From contig NZ_CP195106.1 of NCBI RefSeq assembly GCF_051175385.1, positions 5,332,001 through 5,396,000 of the forward strand: a DNA stretch of 64,000 nt. Reading direction: 5' to 3'. The translations under genes and the position numbers were made by a program. How positions within the stretch are numbered: position 1 is the stretch's first letter; every line of letters starts with the position of its first letter. Shown here one piece after another: positions 42,753 through 51,419 of this stretch. The notes beneath the pieces were generated by a model, which ran no database searches, was not told the origin of the DNA, and saw nothing but the letters and a program-made list of their open reading frames with translations. Origin of the DNA: Tundrisphaera lichenicola (GTDB taxonomy: Bacteria; Planctomycetota; Planctomycetia; Isosphaerales; Isosphaeraceae).

Positions 42753-43760
42753 TCAGGTCCGACGAGGCACGACCCATCCCCCCGAAGTCCCGGCGGCGTA
42801 GACGGCTTCAATGACGTCCATATTCCGGATCGCGTCTTCGATCGAGGTTGGGACCGGTGTGTCGTCGAGGATCGACCTGGCGAAGAGATCACCCTGGATC
42901 GTGTACTGATCGCAGGTCTCGACCTCGAACCGTTCGACTGGCCCGAAGTTCCTTTGAACCCTGAGCGCACACGGGGCATCATTGGGAGCGTTGAAGGGCA
43001 CCTCGGAAAGTTCGATTCGGCCCTCGGTCCCGACGACCTGGACGACCTGAAGCGCCGAGACGGCCATGGAGCAGGTGAAGGTGGCCGACCCACCATTGCC
43101 GAAATCGAGGATGGCCGATGCCATCCGGTCGACTCCCCAGTTGGGATCCATCTCGACGAAAGCCAGGACCCTCCCGGGCTCGGAGTCGAAAAGCCATCGC
43201 GAGAGCGAGATGGCGTAGCAGCCGATGTCCATCAGGCCGCCGCCTCCTTTGGCCGGATCGTGGCGGATATTCGAGGGATCGTCGTTGAAGAAAGAGAAGA
43301 ACGTCTGGATCGTCCGGAGCGACCCGATACGCCCGGAACCGATCAGGTCCTTCGCCAGCCGCCACTGGGGGTGGTGGCGATACATGAAGGCTTCCATCAG
43401 CTTGAGCTTCGGATATCGCCTCGACGCATCGACGAGTTCCCGCCCCTCGGCCGCCGAGAGGGCGATCGGCTTCTCGCAGAGGACGTGTTTGCCCGCCTCC
43501 AGGGCCTGGATCGACCAGGGCACGTGCTGATCATTCGGCAGTGGGTTATAGATGGCGTCGATCTCGGGATCGGCCAGCAAGGCCTCATACGAACCGTAAG
43601 CTCGAGCTATCCCCAACGACTCGGCGGCCTCGCGGGCCTTGGAGTCCGATCGTGAGGCGATCGCGACCACTTCGGAGTACATCCCCTTCTGCATGGCGGG
43701 GATCACCTTGCCGACGCCAATCTTCGCCGTGCTCAGAATCCCCCAGCGAATCTTATCCAT
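42753..43760 (-). CDS. Gfo/Idh/MocA family oxidoreductase, cytoplasmic
   Basis: 335 residues from ATG 43760. It begins IRWGILSTAKIGVGKVIPAM, the 'GIL.TA.I' start of D-xylose/glucose dehydrogenase-type members, then GKHVLCEKPIALS (EKP), LMEAFMYRHHPQW (the AFMYR substrate loop) and GLMDIGCYAISLSRWLF. No signal peptide, unlike the member at 8946. The pattern fits NADP-dependent sugar dehydrogenases (xylose dehydrogenase group). One base separates its start from the stop of the propeller gene upstream, so they are co-transcribed. A role in the downstream sugar-acid operon is likely. Confidence 0.93.
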   Translation of the reverse strand: MDKIRWGILSTAKIGVGKVIPAMQKGMYSEVVAIASRSDSKAREAAESLGIARAYGSYEALLADPEIDAIYNPLPNDQHVPWSIQALEAGKHVLCEKPIALSAAEGRELVDASRRYPKLKLMEAFMYRHHPQWRLAKDLIGSGRIGSLRTIQTFFSFFNDDPSNIRHDPAKGGGGLMDIGCYAISLSRWLFDSEPGRVLAFVEMDPNWGVDRMASAILDFGNGGSATFTCSMAVSALQVVQVVGTEGRIELSEVPFNAPNDAPCALRVQRNFGPVERFEVETCDQYTIQGDLFARSILDDTPVPTSIEDAIRNMDVIEAVYAAGTSGGWVVPRRT

Positions 43761-43761
43761 G

Positions 43762-44721
43762 TCAGCGAATGACCCCTTCCTCGATGTTGATTACCCACGA
43801 GGCGCAGAGGTCGTTGCCGAAGTTCTGGAAGTCGTGGAAAGTCCAGACAACCCGCTTATCTCGGGTGACTTCGAAAATCTGAGGATTGTCGGGACCCGCA
43901 TGCGTATTCCCGACAATCACGTTCCCGTTGGGGCGTCTCTGGACCGAGGTGACCCAGGCAAGTTTGATCCCGGGCAATTCATCGTGGTCGATGCTCCAGG
44001 CGATCTTTCGATCGGGCGTGACCTCGATGACCCGATTATTATTGCCGCCACCGATCAGGGTATTTCCATCGGGAAGTCGAACCGCGTTGAAGACCTCGGT
44101 CCCGTGACCACCGTGACCCGGGGTGGAAGGACGTCCGGCCAGGTCGAGTTTGTAGTCCCAGACGACGCGGCCCGAGTCGTCGTATTCGCGGACGGTCCCG
44201 TCCAGCTCGTGGCAGACGAGGTAATGGCCGTTGTCCAGTTTTCTCACACGCCGGGTGTCTCGGTGCGAGTCGGGATGATCGACGACCAGTGGGACGACCT
44301 TGACGATCTTGTCGTCGGCATCCACCTCGATGATACGCCGATTGCCGGTCTCGGCAATCATCGTTAGGCCATCCGGCAGGCGTTGGAAAGCATGGATCTC
44401 GACCTTGCCCTTGTAATCACCGGCCGGCCGAGAAATGTGCTTCCAGACGACCTGCTTGTCCGGGGTCATCTCGACGACCGTCACGTCGTCGGTTGGCATG
44501 AGGATGTTGCCATTGGGAAGGAGCTGGACGTCGTGGGCGGTGTAGCGAAGCGGGACCTCCCACTCGATTTTGCCCCCGGGTCCGACGATCGCCAGCTTCC
44601 CTTTATCCTGGACGATCAGCCGATAGGGGGGGCCGGGCGGGAGGGTATCTTCCGCCGGGGAGGTTGACAAGCAAAGGGCCGTCAGGGCGAACCCGACGGC
44701 CATCGGCCGAAATACATTCAT
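43762..44721 (-). CDS. secreted beta-propeller protein (NHL/arylsulfotransferase-like repeats)
   Basis: 319 residues from ATG 44721. Signal peptide in the first about 22 residues (MAVGFALTALCLSTSPAE). The body is a propeller of about six repeats of the form 'LPDG.TLI..G...RVIEV..D.KIVW' (for example HDVQLLPNGNILM, RRIIEVDADDKIV, NAVRLPDGNTLIGGGNNNRVIEV, QRRPNGNVIVGNTHAGPDN). No catalytic motif is visible. It is between the DUF1501 gene (35 bases upstream) and the MocA gene (one base downstream), so it probably belongs to the same carbohydrate unit and may bind a sugar or a redox carrier. Confidence 0.88.
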   Translation of the reverse strand: MNVFRPMAVGFALTALCLSTSPAEDTLPPGPPYRLIVQDKGKLAIVGPGGKIEWEVPLRYTAHDVQLLPNGNILMPTDDVTVVEMTPDKQVVWKHISRPAGDYKGKVEIHAFQRLPDGLTMIAETGNRRIIEVDADDKIVKVVPLVVDHPDSHRDTRRVRKLDNGHYLVCHELDGTVREYDDSGRVVWDYKLDLAGRPSTPGHGGHGTEVFNAVRLPDGNTLIGGGNNNRVIEVTPDRKIAWSIDHDELPGIKLAWVTSVQRRPNGNVIVGNTHAGPDNPQIFEVTRDKRVVWTFHDFQNFGNDLCASWVINIEEGVIR

Positions 44722-44756
44722 GCGAGCATGCCTCGTCGGAGAGAGTTCGGGGGGGC

Positions 44757-46229
44757 TCAGGAGATGATCTGCCGGATCGGCTCGGCTCCTTCGACGCCGA
44801 CGAGCTTCTGGTCGAGTCCGTTGTAGAAGTAGTTCAGCTCATTGGGGTCGAGCCCCATCTGCTGGAGGACGGTGGCGTGGAGATGCTTGACGTGAAGCCG
44901 GTCCGAGACGGCCGCCCCGCCCAGTTCGTCGGTCTCGCCGACGCTGACGCCGCCCTTGATCCCGCCACCGGCCATCCACATGGTGAAGCCGGCCGCGTTA
45001 TGATCCCGCCCGGTCCCCTCGGCGTACTCGGCCGTCGGCTGACGGCCGAACTCTCCGCCCCAGACGATCAGGGTCTCGTCGAGTAGTCCACGCCGCTTCA
45101 GGTCTTTCAAGAGACCCGCGATCGGCTTGTCGGTCCGCCCGGCATGGTAGTTGTGGTTCTCGACCAGATTGCCGTGGGCATCCCAGTTGCTGTCGTTATG
45201 AGCACCACCGGCATAGAGCTGAATGAACCGGACGCCCCGCTCGACCAACCTCCGAGCCAGCAGGCATCGACGACCGAAATCCTCGGTCCGCTTCTCGTCG
45301 ATCCCATAGAGGGCCTTCGTCTCGTCGGACTCCCCGTCTATCCCGACGGCCTCGGGGGCGTGACGTTGCATGGCGAAGGCCATCTCGTAGCTCGCGATCC
45401 GCGCGGCCAGGTTCGAGTTGTCGACGCGGGAGGCCTGGTGGTCCGCGTTGAAATCATGCAGGGCGTCGAGCATCCGCCGCTGCTCAGCCTCGGACCGACC
45501 TTCGGGACGCTTCAGGTCGAGGACGGGCGCCCCGGCCGAACGGAGGAGGGTCCCCTGGTAGGTCGCCGGCATGTAGCCACTGGACCAGTTCTTGGAGCCG
45601 GAGATCGGTCCGCCGGTCGGGTCGAGCATCACCACGAAGCCGGGCAAATTCTCGTTGACACTCCCCAGGCCATAGTTGACCCACGACCCAAGGCAGGGAC
45701 TTCCCGAGAGGATCTTGCCCGTGTTCATCTGGAGCATCGCCGAGCCGTGGATCGGCGAGTCGGCCGTCATTGAGTGCAGGAAGGCGATGTCGTCGACGCA
45801 GGTTGCCAGGTTCGGGAAAAGTTCGCTGACCTGCTTCCCCGACTCGCCATAGGGCTGGAACTTCCACTTGGGGCCGACCACCCGGCCCTCATTCTTCTTG
45901 CCGCCACGACCGAAGGTCTTGATGGCAATCGTCTTGCCGTCGAGTTTGTACAGTTCGGGCTTGTAGTCGAAGGTGTCAACCTGGCTTGGGCCCCCGTACA
46001 TAAACAAGAAGATGACGCTCTTGGCCTTGGCCGGGAACATCGGCTTCTTGGGAGCCAGCGGGTTGGAGAAGTTCGGCTTGGTCCCGTCGGCGGCATAACC
46101 TTCGCGGCCAAGCATCCCGGCCAGCGCCAACCCGGTGAAGCCTGCTCCGGCCTCCCAAAGCATCTCCCGTCGGGTTCGACGACAAAACGACCCGTTAAAC
46201 TCGATCCGATCGCCTGATTCGTTGCTCAT
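44757..46229 (-). CDS. DUF1501 protein (sulfatase-like, Tat-exported)
   Basis: 490 residues from ATG 46229. Tat-like signal RRTRREMLWEAGAGFTGLALAGML. The body has the DUF1501 landmarks: FLFMYGGPSQVDTFDYKPEL, FPNLATCVDDIAFLHSM, PGFVVMLDP, LARRLVERGVRFIQLYAGGAHNDSNWDAHG, and VWGGEFGRQPTAEY...GRDHNAAGFTMWMAGGGIKGG. The fold is alkaline-phosphatase-like, but its reaction is unproven. In planctomycetes it is almost always encoded next to a PSCyt/DUF1549/DUF1553 protein, as here (45 bases downstream of it). Confidence 0.95.
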   Translation of the reverse strand: MSNESGDRIEFNGSFCRRTRREMLWEAGAGFTGLALAGMLGREGYAADGTKPNFSNPLAPKKPMFPAKAKSVIFLFMYGGPSQVDTFDYKPELYKLDGKTIAIKTFGRGGKKNEGRVVGPKWKFQPYGESGKQVSELFPNLATCVDDIAFLHSMTADSPIHGSAMLQMNTGKILSGSPCLGSWVNYGLGSVNENLPGFVVMLDPTGGPISGSKNWSSGYMPATYQGTLLRSAGAPVLDLKRPEGRSEAEQRRMLDALHDFNADHQASRVDNSNLAARIASYEMAFAMQRHAPEAVGIDGESDETKALYGIDEKRTEDFGRRCLLARRLVERGVRFIQLYAGGAHNDSNWDAHGNLVENHNYHAGRTDKPIAGLLKDLKRRGLLDETLIVWGGEFGRQPTAEYAEGTGRDHNAAGFTMWMAGGGIKGGVSVGETDELGGAAVSDRLHVKHLHATVLQQMGLDPNELNYFYNGLDQKLVGVEGAEPIRQIIS

Positions 46230-46274
46230 GGTTATTTCCCCCCGGCTCGCCTGGCGGGCCGATTGATCGATTCG

Positions 46275-49250
46275 TCAGTCGAGGTAGAGGAACTCGTTGA
46301 GGTTCAGGACCACCAGGCAAAACGATTCCAGGGCCTGGTCGGCCGATTCGCCATCGCGATCGCGGAGGGCAGTGATCAGGCCAACCCCTCGGGAAATCTC
46401 CCCGTCCGATGGACATCGTCCCGTGACCAGTTTCAAGGCCCGCTCCACCTGAGCCGGGGTTTCCGTGCCGGCCTCTCGCCTGAGCCGATCGGCGAGGAGT
46501 TTGGCCTGAGCGTTCAGGAATCCGCTATTGAGCATCCCGAGAGCCTGAGTCGGCTGAGTGGTCGCGAACCGGACCGGGGACGACCGGTCGGTCTCGGCCA
46601 TGTCGAATCCTTCGAGGATCGGCAGGAGGAGCGACCGTTTGACATGCACGTAAATGCTCCGCCGGGCCTGATCCTCCGGCGTAGATTTACCCCAGCCCAG
46701 ACCCGGGACCGATTGCCCGGCCATCACCTCGGCCGGGATTTCGGGGAAGACTCCAGGACCATACATCTTGAGATTCAGGCTGCCGGTGACCGACAGGATC
46801 GCGTCGCGAACTTCCTCGGCTCCCAGCCGTCTCATGTCGAAGCGCCAGAATAAGTCATTGGCGGGGTCGGCTTCGAGATTGGCGGGATTGGCCTTCGAGG
46901 ATCGTCGATAAGCCTCGGAGGTAACGATCAGGCGATGAAGGGGTTTCATCCTCCAGCCGTTAGAGATCAACTCGGAAGCAAGCCAGTCGAGCAATTCGGG
47001 GTGCGTCGGCGCATCACCCTGCGTCCCCAGGTTACTCGGCGATCTGACGATCCCTCTACCGAAGTGATATTGCCAGACTCGATTGGCCATGACCCTCGCC
47101 GTCAGGGGGTTCTCGGCCGAGGCGATCCAGTTGGCCAGGACGGTCCGACGCCCGGTCGATTTTGCGTCCGACGAGGGCTCGGGCATGACCGGGGCAGACG
47201 TGCTGACCACTTCGAGGAAGGCAGGTTCGACCGGGTCGCCCGCAATATGCGGATTTCCTCGGATCAGGACATGCGTCTCGGGAGCCTTCGGCCCGACCTC
47301 GCTCACCACGAGGGCTCGTTCGGCCGGTGCCTTGCGGTTCCTAAGTTCATCGAGGGATTTGCGAAGTTCGAGGTACTGCTTGACCTTCGCTTCGCCGAGC
47401 AGTCCGGCCCCTTCGCGCCGAATGACGCGGGCGAATTCCGCCGGAGTCAGTCTCTGCTTCCCTGAAGTGGAAGGACCACTCTCGGGTTCAGAGAGGGGTT
47501 GATGCGAGAAACCAGGACCGGCCCAGCCCACGTTCAGGCCCAGACCTCCCTCCGCCTGAAAGTAGTCGAGCCGGATCGGCACCCGCCCCTGCTTTAGTTC
47601 GAGCGTCCCGGATTGCTCCGCGTCGATATCATGAATTCCATCATGTTCGATGACCAGGAACTCATTGACCATGAGGCGTGAGCCATCATCCGAGTCGAGG
47701 GTGAAGGTATATCGCCCATCCTTTGGGACGATCAAGGTTCCTTCAAACACAAAGCCAAATGCGTTATCGCGCGACCGAGGAGCGATCGAGAAAAGACCGG
47801 TCGGGAGCTTGCCGATCGTCTCAGGCTTGAGAGCATCGAACTCCGGGAGTCGCTCCCAGGTATCTCGATAGAATCGGTAAGTCAGATCCTCGATTGCGAC
47901 GGCGGCGATCTTCCCTTCGTGCGTCTTCTCGTAGGCCAATCGAAACTCACTTTCGATCGCGGTGACCGAGGCCTGTGCCTCGTCCCGCTGACGCTTCAAC
48001 TCCCTGTTCGCCTCTTCAAAGGCTTGCCGGGCGGCCTCATCGGGGAGGATCGCCGCTTCGTCCGTCGGTCCGCCATTCCGGTAATAGTTGACATTCTGGA
48101 AGAACGAGAGGAACCGGTAATAATCTTTCTGGGGGATCGGATCCAGCTTGTGATCGTGGCAACGGGCACAGTCCACCGTGAGCCCGAGAAAGACCTGACC
48201 AGTCGTGGCCACCACGTCGTCGAGCCCATCGTAAAAGGCCTGCTCACGATCGGCCGGCTCGTCGTCCCAGAGGCCCAAGCGGTAATAACCCGTGGCGATC
48301 AGACCATCGGTCCCGCCATCGGGTAGCTCATCGCCGGCCAGTTGCTCTCGGATAAACCGATCATAAGGCTTATCCTCGTTGAACGAACGAATCACATAAT
48401 CGCGATACCGCCAGGCATGCGGCTTGACTCCATCTCGTTCGTAACTATTTGTCTCGGCGAATCGAACGAGGTCGAGCCAGTGACGTCCCCATTTCTCGCC
48501 ATAACGAGGCGAGGCCAGGAGTCGGTCGACCAGTCGCTCGAAGGCATCGGGGGAGGAATCCGAACTGAAGGCCTCGACTTCTTCGGGAGTGGGCGGAAGT
48601 CCGGTCAGGTCGAACGCGAGGCGACGGATCAATTCCGTCTTAGTAGCCGGCGGATTCGGCCGAAGTCCCTTCGCCTGGAGTGCCCCACCGATGAAACAGT
48701 CGATCGGATTCGAGGGGGTTTCCTTCCCGGAACTCACCGGAAGGACCGGTCGCGTCAAAGGCCGAAAGGCCCAGTGGGCACGATCCTCGTCGGTTATCCG
48801 ATAGCCGGGCCTGCGAATCGTAGAGGCCGGTTCGTTCGAGGCGGCCGGTTCGGGACCACCTCCGGGCCAAGGAGCCCCCATCCGGACCCACTGGCTGAGC
48901 GCCTCGATTTGACGATGACCGAGTTTGCCCTTGGGAGGCATCTTCGGTTCTTCCTGGTAATGGATCGCGGCGATCAGCGTGCTTTCTTCGGGCTTCCCGG
49001 GCACGACGGCCGGACCGAAATCCCCTCCCCTCAGGATCGACGATCTCGAATCAAGTCGGAGGCCACCCTTACTCTTCTTCGGCCCATGGCAACCCTGGCA
49101 ATGCTCGACGAGCACGGGACGCACTTGCGATTCGAAGAATTGGATTTGCTCGGGTGAGGGCTTTCCCTCGTCAGAACCGGGAGCAGGCCAGGAACCTGAA
49201 ACAATCGAAAGAGTGGTCAGGAACGCGATGAGCGAGGGGTGACGCGACAT
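46275..49250 (-). CDS. PSCyt1-DUF1549-PA14-DUF1553 (PSD1) secreted cytochrome-like protein
   Basis: 991 residues from ATG 49250. Signal peptide (SLIAFLTTLSIVSGSWPAPG), then a cytochrome-like domain with heme motif CQGCHGPKKSKGGLRLD and a Met ligand candidate in PKMPPKGKLG (about 40-120). DUF1549/PSCyt2 follows (about 180-390, LAGDELPDGG and CARCHDHKLDPIPQKDYY), a PA14 domain (about 480-590, FTLDSDDGSRLMVNEF, GLNVGWAGPG) and DUF1553/PSD1 (about 700-960, LANWIASAENPLTARVMANRVWQYHFGRGI...). The family is planctomycete-specific and thought to act on polysaccharides or as a redox partner of DUF1501 proteins; the PA14 insert suggests glycan binding. First gene of the long operon. Confidence 0.94.
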   Translation of the reverse strand: MSRHPSLIAFLTTLSIVSGSWPAPGSDEGKPSPEQIQFFESQVRPVLVEHCQGCHGPKKSKGGLRLDSRSSILRGGDFGPAVVPGKPEESTLIAAIHYQEEPKMPPKGKLGHRQIEALSQWVRMGAPWPGGGPEPAASNEPASTIRRPGYRITDEDRAHWAFRPLTRPVLPVSSGKETPSNPIDCFIGGALQAKGLRPNPPATKTELIRRLAFDLTGLPPTPEEVEAFSSDSSPDAFERLVDRLLASPRYGEKWGRHWLDLVRFAETNSYERDGVKPHAWRYRDYVIRSFNEDKPYDRFIREQLAGDELPDGGTDGLIATGYYRLGLWDDEPADREQAFYDGLDDVVATTGQVFLGLTVDCARCHDHKLDPIPQKDYYRFLSFFQNVNYYRNGGPTDEAAILPDEAARQAFEEANRELKRQRDEAQASVTAIESEFRLAYEKTHEGKIAAVAIEDLTYRFYRDTWERLPEFDALKPETIGKLPTGLFSIAPRSRDNAFGFVFEGTLIVPKDGRYTFTLDSDDGSRLMVNEFLVIEHDGIHDIDAEQSGTLELKQGRVPIRLDYFQAEGGLGLNVGWAGPGFSHQPLSEPESGPSTSGKQRLTPAEFARVIRREGAGLLGEAKVKQYLELRKSLDELRNRKAPAERALVVSEVGPKAPETHVLIRGNPHIAGDPVEPAFLEVVSTSAPVMPEPSSDAKSTGRRTVLANWIASAENPLTARVMANRVWQYHFGRGIVRSPSNLGTQGDAPTHPELLDWLASELISNGWRMKPLHRLIVTSEAYRRSSKANPANLEADPANDLFWRFDMRRLGAEEVRDAILSVTGSLNLKMYGPGVFPEIPAEVMAGQSVPGLGWGKSTPEDQARRSIYVHVKRSLLLPILEGFDMAETDRSSPVRFATTQPTQALGMLNSGFLNAQAKLLADRLRREAGTETPAQVERALKLVTGRCPSDGEISRGVGLITALRDRDGESADQALESFCLVVLNLNEFLYLD

Positions 49251-49634
49251 CGTGATACCGTTCTGATCGAGGAAGGCGGGCGGGGTCGGTCGATGCGGGC
49301 GAGCGAGTGCGGTTTCATACCATTATAAAGTTCAATCATTCAGGCACCATATATTTTTGGTTCCGCCGACAACTTTTAGACCAGATCGAAGGCTCCAGAT
49401 CGATTACAAATCCTTCCAAGCCCGTGCCAAGCACCAAGATAGAATTGCCTTCAAAGTCTTATTTTTCAATAACTTGCATTCAACCCGACCCAGCACTAAA
49501 TCCATTGGTCATTAGGAATTGGCCTCGTCAGAATTCGTTCAAAGACGCTTCGAGATCGAGGCGACTACTGAAGAAATAGCGGAAAGAAAAATCAAACATT
49601 ATATTTCTTTGCGCCGCGTTAGGTCCGTTAGCAT
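49251..49634. other. AT-rich intergenic region
   Basis: 384 bases between the PSCyt gene start and the ruvB stop. It is clearly poorer in GC than the coding sequence around it and holds an open frame of 90 codons on the plus strand (49307-49579) whose product has no recognisable features and no ribosome site. It probably carries the promoter for the minus-strand PSCyt operon. No gene supported. Confidence 0.5.
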
Positions 49635-50717
49635 TCAATCGAACAGGCGGCGTTGGTCAAACAGGTCGATCTCCGGTTCGATCTCCGGCACGGTCAATCC
49701 CAGGTGTCGGTACGCATGGTGAGTCGCCTTTCGTCCTCGAGGTGTTCGGACGATGAAGTGTCGGCGGAGCAGGTAGTGCTCGACTTCGTCCTCGAGGGTA
49801 TCCACGGCGACGCTCATAGTTGCCGCGAGGGCTTCAGCCCCAGTCGGGCCACCGTTGAATACCTTGATCAAGGTTTCGAGGTAGCGTCGATCCTGCTTAT
49901 CCATGCCTTCGGTGTCGACATCCTGCATCGCCAGGGCGTCTTCAGCGATGCTGAGGTCGATCTGTCCATCGGCCCGAGCTGTCGCATAGTCGCGGACCCA
50001 CCGAAGCCGGGCGTTGGCCAGTCGGGGCGTACCACGACTCCGACGAGCCAGTTCCCAGGCTGCGTCGGAAGTGATGGTTGTCCTTAGTTTTGAGGCGTTA
50101 ACTTCGACGATCCGCGCCAGATCTTCGACGTCGTAGAACTCGAGATGCTCGTGCATGTGAAACCGGTCGCGAAGAGGGCCGGAGAGCATCCCGCTCCGGG
50201 TCGTGGCACCGATGATCGTGAATTTTTTGAGTGGGAGATTGATCGTCCGGGCCGACATCCCTTCCCCCAGGACGACATCGACCCGGAAGTCTTCCATCAC
50301 CGGATAGATGAATTCCTCGACTGTCTTCGGGAGCCGGTGGATCTCATCGATGAAGAGGATCGAGCCCTCGACCGCATTGGTCAAGTAGGGCATGACGTCC
50401 ATCTTCTTGTCGAGCGCCGGGCCACTCGTCATGTTGAGTTCGACGCCCAGCTCATTATGAAGTACGGTCGCGAAGGTCGTCTTGCCCAGCCCGGGAGGTC
50501 CGTCGAACAGGATATGAGGGAGGGGTTCGCCTCGCTTTTTGGAGGCGGATAAGGCGATGGCCAAACGTTCCGCAACGGCTCTCTGGCCGATCACTTCGGA
50601 CAGTTTCTGAGGCCGAAGCTTTTCATCTCCCTGATCGGCCACCGGGACTTCCGGCCTGGGGGCCTTGTCCTCGGGCCGCTCGCCGAGATCTCCGCCCCTG
50701 ATAATCGGCTCTCGCAT
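49635..50717 (-). CDS. ruvB: Holliday junction branch-migration helicase RuvB
   Basis: 360 residues from ATG 50717. Textbook RuvB: LRPQKLSEVIGQ, Walker A DGPPGLGKTTFATVLHNELG, Walker B ILFIDEIHRLP, YPVMEDFRVDVVLGEG, sensor IIGATTRSGMLSGPLRDRFHMHEHLEFY and the C-terminal winged helix (HYLLRRHFIVRTPRGRKATHHAYRHLGL). It forms hexamers that drive branch migration with RuvA. The N-terminal about 30 residues are not conserved, as is usual. Encoded 39 bases after ruvA, in the normal order ruvA-ruvB. Confidence 0.98.
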   Translation of the reverse strand: MREPIIRGGDLGERPEDKAPRPEVPVADQGDEKLRPQKLSEVIGQRAVAERLAIALSASKKRGEPLPHILFDGPPGLGKTTFATVLHNELGVELNMTSGPALDKKMDVMPYLTNAVEGSILFIDEIHRLPKTVEEFIYPVMEDFRVDVVLGEGMSARTINLPLKKFTIIGATTRSGMLSGPLRDRFHMHEHLEFYDVEDLARIVEVNASKLRTTITSDAAWELARRSRGTPRLANARLRWVRDYATARADGQIDLSIAEDALAMQDVDTEGMDKQDRRYLETLIKVFNGGPTGAEALAATMSVAVDTLEDEVEHYLLRRHFIVRTPRGRKATHHAYRHLGLTVPEIEPEIDLFDQRRLFD

Positions 50718-50756
50718 GAGGATGAACCTCCGATGGGGTCGATCGACTGGACGGGC

Positions 50757-51419
50757 TCAAGCGTCTGGCTTCTGCTGGAGATAGATCGCGTCAATCATGT
50801 CTGCGACGCTCTTGAGTTTTCGCTTGCTGGTGGTCAGGACTCGATCGATCGCCTGGCGGGCCTGACTCTCGGTGTGGCCGACGGAGAGGAGAGCCGCGAA
50901 TGTATCGCGGATCACGTCCGGTTCGGCGTTATCGGGCGTCCCATTAGACTCGGCCTTGCTCGGCTCGGACCCCGGCCCATTGCTGACGATCAGGGCGAAC
51001 TTGCCCACCTTTCGCCGGAGCTTGGCTACGATCCGCTCGGCCATCGCCTCGCCGATCCCTGGATAGGTAGCAAGGCTCTTCACATCCTGATCCTGGATCG
51101 TCCGGGCCAGCTCGCGAGTGGGCCGGACCATCGCACGAAGCGCCTTCCGGACTCCAACTCCGTCGACCGAACAAAAGATCTCGAAAAACTCGCGGTCGAT
51201 CGCCGATAGGAACCCGACGAGACGCGGAGTCATCCTCCCGCCCATCGTATTCCCCTCGATGTAAAAGAGGGTATGAAGGGCCACCAGTTCTCCAACTTTC
51301 ACCTGAAGTTGGCGACGTGCCGACTCTGGGATAGCAATCTCTATCTCGATCGGCTCGATGGCCAGAGTCAACTCTTCCTCACCAACAGAGCGGAGCATCC
51401 CGCGGATCTGCGTGATCAA
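50757..51419 (-). CDS. ruvA: Holliday junction DNA-binding protein RuvA
   Basis: 220 residues from ATG 51419. OB-fold N-terminus (ITQIRGMLRSVGEEELTL...LHTLFYIEGNTMGGRMTPRLVGFLSAIDREFFEIFCSVDGVG), helix-hairpin-helix motifs SVDGVGVRKALRAM and TYPGIGEAMAERIVAKLR, a flexible linker and the C-terminal RuvB-binding domain (AALLSVGHTESQARQAIDRVL). In the usual proteins the first motif begins 'VSGVGPK'; Arg/Lys variations are normal. It binds the four-way junction and loads RuvB. Confidence 0.96.
   Translation of the reverse strand: MITQIRGMLRSVGEEELTLAIEPIEIEIAIPESARRQLQVKVGELVALHTLFYIEGNTMGGRMTPRLVGFLSAIDREFFEIFCSVDGVGVRKALRAMVRPTRELARTIQDQDVKSLATYPGIGEAMAERIVAKLRRKVGKFALIVSNGPGSEPSKAESNGTPDNAEPDVIRDTFAALLSVGHTESQARQAIDRVLTTSKRKLKSVADMIDAIYLQQKPDA

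Noticed and set aside
49307..49579. 90-codon plus-strand frame in the AT-rich gap before the PSCyt gene
   Set aside because: No ribosome site, no recognisable motif, composition like the non-coding surroundings.
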